This document shows, piece by piece, positions 7,109 to 9,677 of a DNA stretch of 9,677 bases; within the stretch, counting starts at the first letter, position 1; each line of letters opens with the position of its first letter. The position numbers and the translations under genes were made by a program. Under the pieces are notes generated by a model that searched no databases, was not told the origin of the DNA, and saw only the letters and a program-made list of their open reading frames with translations. The DNA comes from Sulfitobacter sp. (lineage in GTDB: Bacteria > Pseudomonadota > Alphaproteobacteria > Rhodobacterales > Rhodobacteraceae), in the NCBI GenBank assembly GCA_024636405.1, contig JAGXHC010000008.1, positions 1 through 9,677 of the forward strand, in the 5' to 3' direction.

Positions 7109-7133
7109 GCCGGGCGCGCCAGCCGCGCCCGGT
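7109..7133 (+). terminator. Intercistronic stem-loop between binding protein and permease
   Basis: A perfect 9-bp GC-only stem, CCGGGCGCG (7110-7118) with CGCGCCCGG (7124-7132), has a 5-nt loop CCAGC and can add a G-U pair at 7109/7133. It starts about 15 nt after the binding-protein stop and ends 46 nt before the permease start. No T-run follows. Placement matches the stabilising or partly terminating hairpins known downstream of other importer binding-protein genes, which raise binding-protein yield over permease. Function here is inferred. Confidence 0.6.
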
Positions 7134-7179
7134 CCACGCCTAATCCCCCCACCAAATACTTGTCGGAGTGTGCCGTATC

Positions 7180-8292
7180 ATGACTGATGCAACCAATAGT
7201 GACGAACGTATCAAGGAGATGTCGCGCCTGCGACGCGCCCTGATCCGCCCGGAGTTAGGGGGCATGGTTGGCTGTGTCGCTGTCTTTACCTTCTTCTTGC
7301 TCACCGCCTCGGATAGCGGGATGTTCAGTTCCACCGGCGTGTTGAACTGGTCTGTCGTTTCGGCGCAGTTCATGATTATCGCCGTCGGGGCCTGTCTGCT
7401 GATGATCGCCGGAGAGTTCGACTTGTCCGTCGGATCCATGATCGGTTTCGCAGGCATGATGATCGCCATCTTCGGTGTGACGCTAGGCTGGCCGATGTGG
7501 ATGGCGATCCTTGTGACATTTGCGATCTGCATCGCGTTGGGGGCACTGAACGGCTATATCGTCGTGCGCACTGGCTTGCCGAGCTTCATCGTGACGCTGG
7601 CGACCCTGTTTATCCTGCGCGGCTTTACCATATTCATTCCGCAAACGCTGGAACGGAAGACCATCATCGGCGGCATTACCGAGGCGGCGGAGGGCGACTG
7701 GCTTGCCGCGATTTTTGGCGGCAAAGTCTTGAAGGGGTTCTTCGCCTGGTTGGGCGATATTGGCATGATTTCAGTCTTTGAACGCGGCAACAAAGCGGGG
7801 CAGCCCGTCGTTGACGGGATTCCGATGCTGATCATCTGGGCGCTGGGGCTCGTGATCGTCGGGCATATCGTTCTGACCCGCACTCGTTTCGGGAACTGGA
7901 TTTTTGCGGCAGGCGGCGACGCGCAGGCCGCGCGCTATGTCGGTGTGCCGGTAGAGCGGGTCAAAATTCTGATGTTTATGTTCACCGCCTTTTGCGCCAC
8001 GGTCTTTGCGGTCTGCCAGGTGATGGAATTCGGGTCCGCTGGTGCTGACCGGGGCCTTCTAAAGGAATTTGAAGCGATCATCGCGGTGGTCATCGGCGGC
8101 GCGCTGCTCACGGGCGGCTACGGGTCAGTGATCGGTGCGGCCCTGGGGGCGCTGATCTTTGGCGTCGTACAACAAGGTCTGTTCTTTGCCGGGGTCGAGT
8201 CGTCATTGTTCCGCGTGTTTCTTGGGGTGATCCTGCTGCTGGCCGTCATTTTGAACACCTATATTCGCCGCCTGATCACGGGAGAACGCTGA
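7180..8292 (+). CDS. ABC sugar/cyclitol transporter, inner-membrane permease (RbsC/FrcC-like)
   Basis: 370-residue integral membrane subunit of the BPD_transp_2 type, forming the channel for the imported cyclitol. Seen: a cytoplasmic N-terminus, a hydrophobic segment at about 28-43, a second at 58-77 leading into GEFDLSVGS (78-86), the hallmark of RbsC-like permeases, then further segments at about 90-122, GLPSFIVTLATLFILRG (132-148), a hydrophilic loop of roughly 60 residues, and four or more segments toward the C-terminus. GGDAQAARYVGVPVERVKI is the cytoplasmic coupling-loop region that contacts the ATPase. ATG 7180 is preferred over an in-frame GTG at 7168 because GGAG (7165-7168) is correctly placed for the ATG. 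The stop TGA overlaps the ATPase ATG by one base (TGATG), implying coupled translation. Confidence 0.93.
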   Translation: MTDATNSDERIKEMSRLRRALIRPELGGMVGCVAVFTFFLLTASDSGMFSSTGVLNWSVVSAQFMIIAVGACLLMIAGEFDLSVGSMIGFAGMMIAIFGVTLGWPMWMAILVTFAICIALGALNGYIVVRTGLPSFIVTLATLFILRGFTIFIPQTLERKTIIGGITEAAEGDWLAAIFGGKVLKGFFAWLGDIGMISVFERGNKAGQPVVDGIPMLIIWALGLVIVGHIVLTRTRFGNWIFAAGGDAQAARYVGVPVERVKILMFMFTAFCATVFAVCQVMEFGSAGADRGLLKEFEAIIAVVIGGALLTGGYGSVIGAALGALIFGVVQQGLFFAGVESSLFRVFLGVILLLAVILNTYIRRLITGER

Positions 8293-9068
8293 TGCAACCC
8301 ATCATCCGCATGACTAATATCGAAAAGCACTTCGGCTCTGTCATTGCGCTAAATGGCGTGACGGTAGATTTCTTTCCGGGCGAATGTCACTGCCTTTTGG
8401 GTGACAACGGCGCGGGCAAATCGACGTTCATCAAGACGATGTCCGGCGTGCACAAGCCGACCCGCGGCGAGATTTGCTTTGAAGGCAAGCCGATGCACTT
8501 TGATGATCCGCGCGAGGCGATCGCGGCAGGCATTGCGACGGTTTATCAGGACCTTGCGATGATCCCCCTGATGTCGGTCAGCCGCAATTTCTTTATGGGC
8601 AACGAGCCGATAAAGCACCGGATGGGCCTGCCGTTCTTTGACCATGAACTGGCCAACGAGGTTACCATGAAAGAAATGCGCGCTATGGGCATCAATCTGC
8701 GTGGCCCGGATCAGGCGGTCGGGACGCTTTCGGGTGGCGAGCGTCAGACTGTCGCTATTGCGCGGGCGGTCTATTTTGGAGCCAAGGTGCTGATCCTGGA
8801 CGAGCCGACATCCGCGCTGGGGGTACGACAAACGGCGAACGTGCTGGCAACGGTGGACCGGGTGCGCAAGCAGGGGATCTCGGTCGTGTTCATCACCCAT
8901 AACGTGCGTCACGCGATGGCAGTGGGCGACCGTTTTACCGTGCTGAACCGGGGCAAGACATTTGGCACGGCAACGCGGGGCGACGTGACGCCAGAAGAGT
9001 TGCAGGACATGATGGCAGGTGGGCAGGAGCTCGCGACTTTGGAAGGCTCACTCGGCGGTACTGTTTGA
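8292..9068 (+). CDS. ABC sugar/cyclitol transporter, single-domain ATPase (FrcA-like)
   Basis: 258-residue ATP-binding subunit that powers uptake. All motifs are intact: Walker A GDNGAGKST (37-45), Q-loop VYQDLA, signature LSGGERQ (146-152), Walker B LILDEP (167-172) and switch histidine H203 in ITHN. At 258 residues it has one nucleotide-binding domain, whereas RbsA, and IatA as I recall it, are tandem two-domain proteins near 500 residues; it would therefore act as a homodimer. Length, gene order (binding protein, permease, ATPase) and the LALG/SALG-type segment after Walker B fit the FrcA group. It follows the permease with a one-base TGATG overlap and a stem-loop lies 8 nt after its stop. 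Substrate assignment rests on context only. Confidence 0.95.
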   Translation: MQPIIRMTNIEKHFGSVIALNGVTVDFFPGECHCLLGDNGAGKSTFIKTMSGVHKPTRGEICFEGKPMHFDDPREAIAAGIATVYQDLAMIPLMSVSRNFFMGNEPIKHRMGLPFFDHELANEVTMKEMRAMGINLRGPDQAVGTLSGGERQTVAIARAVYFGAKVLILDEPTSALGVRQTANVLATVDRVRKQGISVVFITHNVRHAMAVGDRFTVLNRGKTFGTATRGDVTPEELQDMMAGGQELATLEGSLGGTV

Positions 9069-9075
9069 TAAAACT

Positions 9076-9105
9076 GGCCTGCACATTTGGACGCATGTGC
9101 GGGCC
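9076..9105 (+). terminator. Stem-loop ending the ABC importer operon
   Basis: An 11-bp stem, GGCCTGCACAT (9076-9086) with ATGTGCGGGCC (9095-9105), includes one U-G wobble in plus-strand RNA and an 8-nt loop. It begins 8 nt after the ATPase stop. The following bases are CCGCTGCAAAAAATA, with no T-run on the plus strand, so it is terminator-like in position but not a canonical intrinsic terminator. Confidence 0.45.
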
Positions 9106-9339
9106 CCGCTGCAAAAAATACCGCTCAACCGCCACGCACCGCCCTGTATGTGATTTCGGCCGCATTATATGGTCACATCGCCTCCCGACTTTTGCTCGAA
9201 CACCAACACAGCGCCGGTAATCAGCGCACCTTTCGCCCGAACGGCAGCTTGTTGCGCGCCCAAAACCAGTCTCCTAAAGGTTGCAGTTTCCAAGAGCCAA
9301 AGCGCAAGGTGCCCGGAATAAGGCACAGGGCGCATACAA
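9106..9339. other. Intergenic stretch without a supported gene
   Basis: Between the importer stem-loop and the proposed helicase start I find no supported coding frame. The short ORFs here have no usable ribosome-binding site or recognisable protein. There is a 6-bp inverted repeat, ATGTGA (9148-9153) with TCACAT (9173-9178), and a TATAAT hexamer on the minus strand (9164-9169) without a good -35. Neither is convincing. Confidence 0.4.
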
Positions 9340-9677
9340 TTGATTCGACTACAACAAAGACCTCTTTTTGGGTTTTTCCTGAACCCCTTTGGCACGACCG
9401 CGCGCGCCATTGAGTTGAAGGGTGATCATTTTTTGGTCACCGGGCGGAGCATGCCTGCACCACTTTCCTTGGCGGATATTGGCGAGGCACCAGCCCTTCG
9501 GAAGGGCCTACTTGGAACAACGCTGTCTTTGCAGGTGTCCGCAAATAGGGATGTCATCTTGCGCGGTACCGATCATGGCGATGCGCGCGCCTTTGCCGAC
9601 ACCGTCCAGACTGCGTGGGTCAGCTTCAACACGGGTGCTTTTGATCGGGAAGCGCAACGGTTCGACCGGCTTCATGC
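9340..9677 (+). CDS. DNA helicase IV-like (HelD, UvrD superfamily) N-terminal fragment, cut by window edge
   Basis: This frame is open from after the stop at 9319-9321 to the window end. With a TTG start at 9340, AGGG (9327-9330) lies 9 nt upstream. The first ATG in the frame (9451) has its GGAG only one base away, too close. The product, 112 complete residues here, contains PLFGFFLNPFG, LKGDHFLVTGRS, LRKGLLGTTLSLQV, VILRGTDHGDARAF and TAWVSF. In order and spacing this resembles the N-terminal domain of E. coli DNA helicase IV (KRGLVWGELEF, then VRLHGTEWGETQRF, then AHWRRW). The resemblance starts upstream of ATG 9451, supporting the TTG start. The helicase motifs themselves would lie beyond the window, so the call rests on the accessory domain alone and on a remembered reference sequence. 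Unrelated to the cyclitol genes; presumably DNA repair or recombination. Confidence 0.58.
   Translation, partial: MIRLQQRPLFGFFLNPFGTTARAIELKGDHFLVTGRSMPAPLSLADIGEAPALRKGLLGTTLSLQVSANRDVILRGTDHGDARAFADTVQTAWVSFNTGAFDREAQRFDRLH

Noticed and set aside
9148..9178. ATGTGA / TCACAT inverted repeat resembling a CRP-like site
   Set aside because: The spacing between arms is 19 bases, far longer than a CRP-type site, and no promoter could be placed near it.
9165..9410. Minus-strand ORF of 81 codons near the right edge
   Set aside because: No recognisable protein and no clear ribosome-binding site at its ATG, and it overlaps the proposed helicase start region. A TATAAT on that strand at 9164-9169 would lie at its far end, so it cannot be its promoter.
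9087..9413. Plus-strand ORF of 108 codons after the importer
   Set aside because: It needs a TTG start inside the loop of the terminator-like stem-loop, has low-complexity basic translation with no family resemblance, and overlaps the better-supported helicase frame.

Overview
The window looks like a chromosomal carbohydrate-catabolism island from an alphaproteobacterium, most likely a Rhodobacteraceae/roseobacter-type organism. This is inferred from the GC-rich, GC3-biased codons, the tight operons and the character of the proteins; no rRNA or other phylogenetic marker is present. The theme is cyclitol (inositol-type) uptake and breakdown.

Left part (1-4951): a divergent pair of transcription units. 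On the minus strand is iolD, the ThDP-dependent ring-opening enzyme of inositol catabolism. Its 3' end runs off the left edge, leaving 560 complete codons here. On the plus strand is a tight three-gene operon (1802-4951): a Gfo/Idh/MocA NAD(P)-dependent dehydrogenase, an IolE/IolI-like TIM-barrel protein, and a second, different Gfo/Idh/MocA dehydrogenase that resembles the scyllo-inositol dehydrogenase-like (IolY) group. The gap between the two units holds a perfect 18-bp palindrome.

Middle part (4948-9105): a LacI-family repressor gene on the minus strand, overlapping the end of the operon tail-to-tail by 4 nt. It is divergent from an ABC importer operon on the plus strand: secreted binding protein, RbsC-like permease, single-domain ATPase (FrcB-FrcC-FrcA-like order). 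Exactly the same 18-bp palindrome lies between the repressor gene and the importer. The obvious model is that one LacI repressor controls its own gene, the importer, iolD and the dehydrogenase operon, and is released by the imported cyclitol or a metabolite of it. The importer brings the substrate in, one or both dehydrogenases oxidise it to an inosose, the TIM-barrel enzyme isomerises or dehydrates it, and IolD hydrolyses the resulting trihydroxycyclohexanedione. iolA, iolB and iolC are not in the window.

Three strong stem-loops without U-tracts mark the operon ends or junctions: 4958-4987 (inside the 3' end of the repressor gene), 7109-7133 (between binding protein and permease) and 9076-9105 (after the ATPase).

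Right edge (9106-9677): a short intergenic stretch, then the start of an unrelated gene running off the window. Its translation resembles the N-terminal domain of DNA helicase IV (HelD, UvrD superfamily), probably with a TTG start at 9340.

I see no mobile element, CRISPR array, tRNA or rRNA. Most of the window is recognisable metabolism. The parts worth a second look are the regulon architecture and the non-canonical enzyme and transporter set, not a wholly new system.
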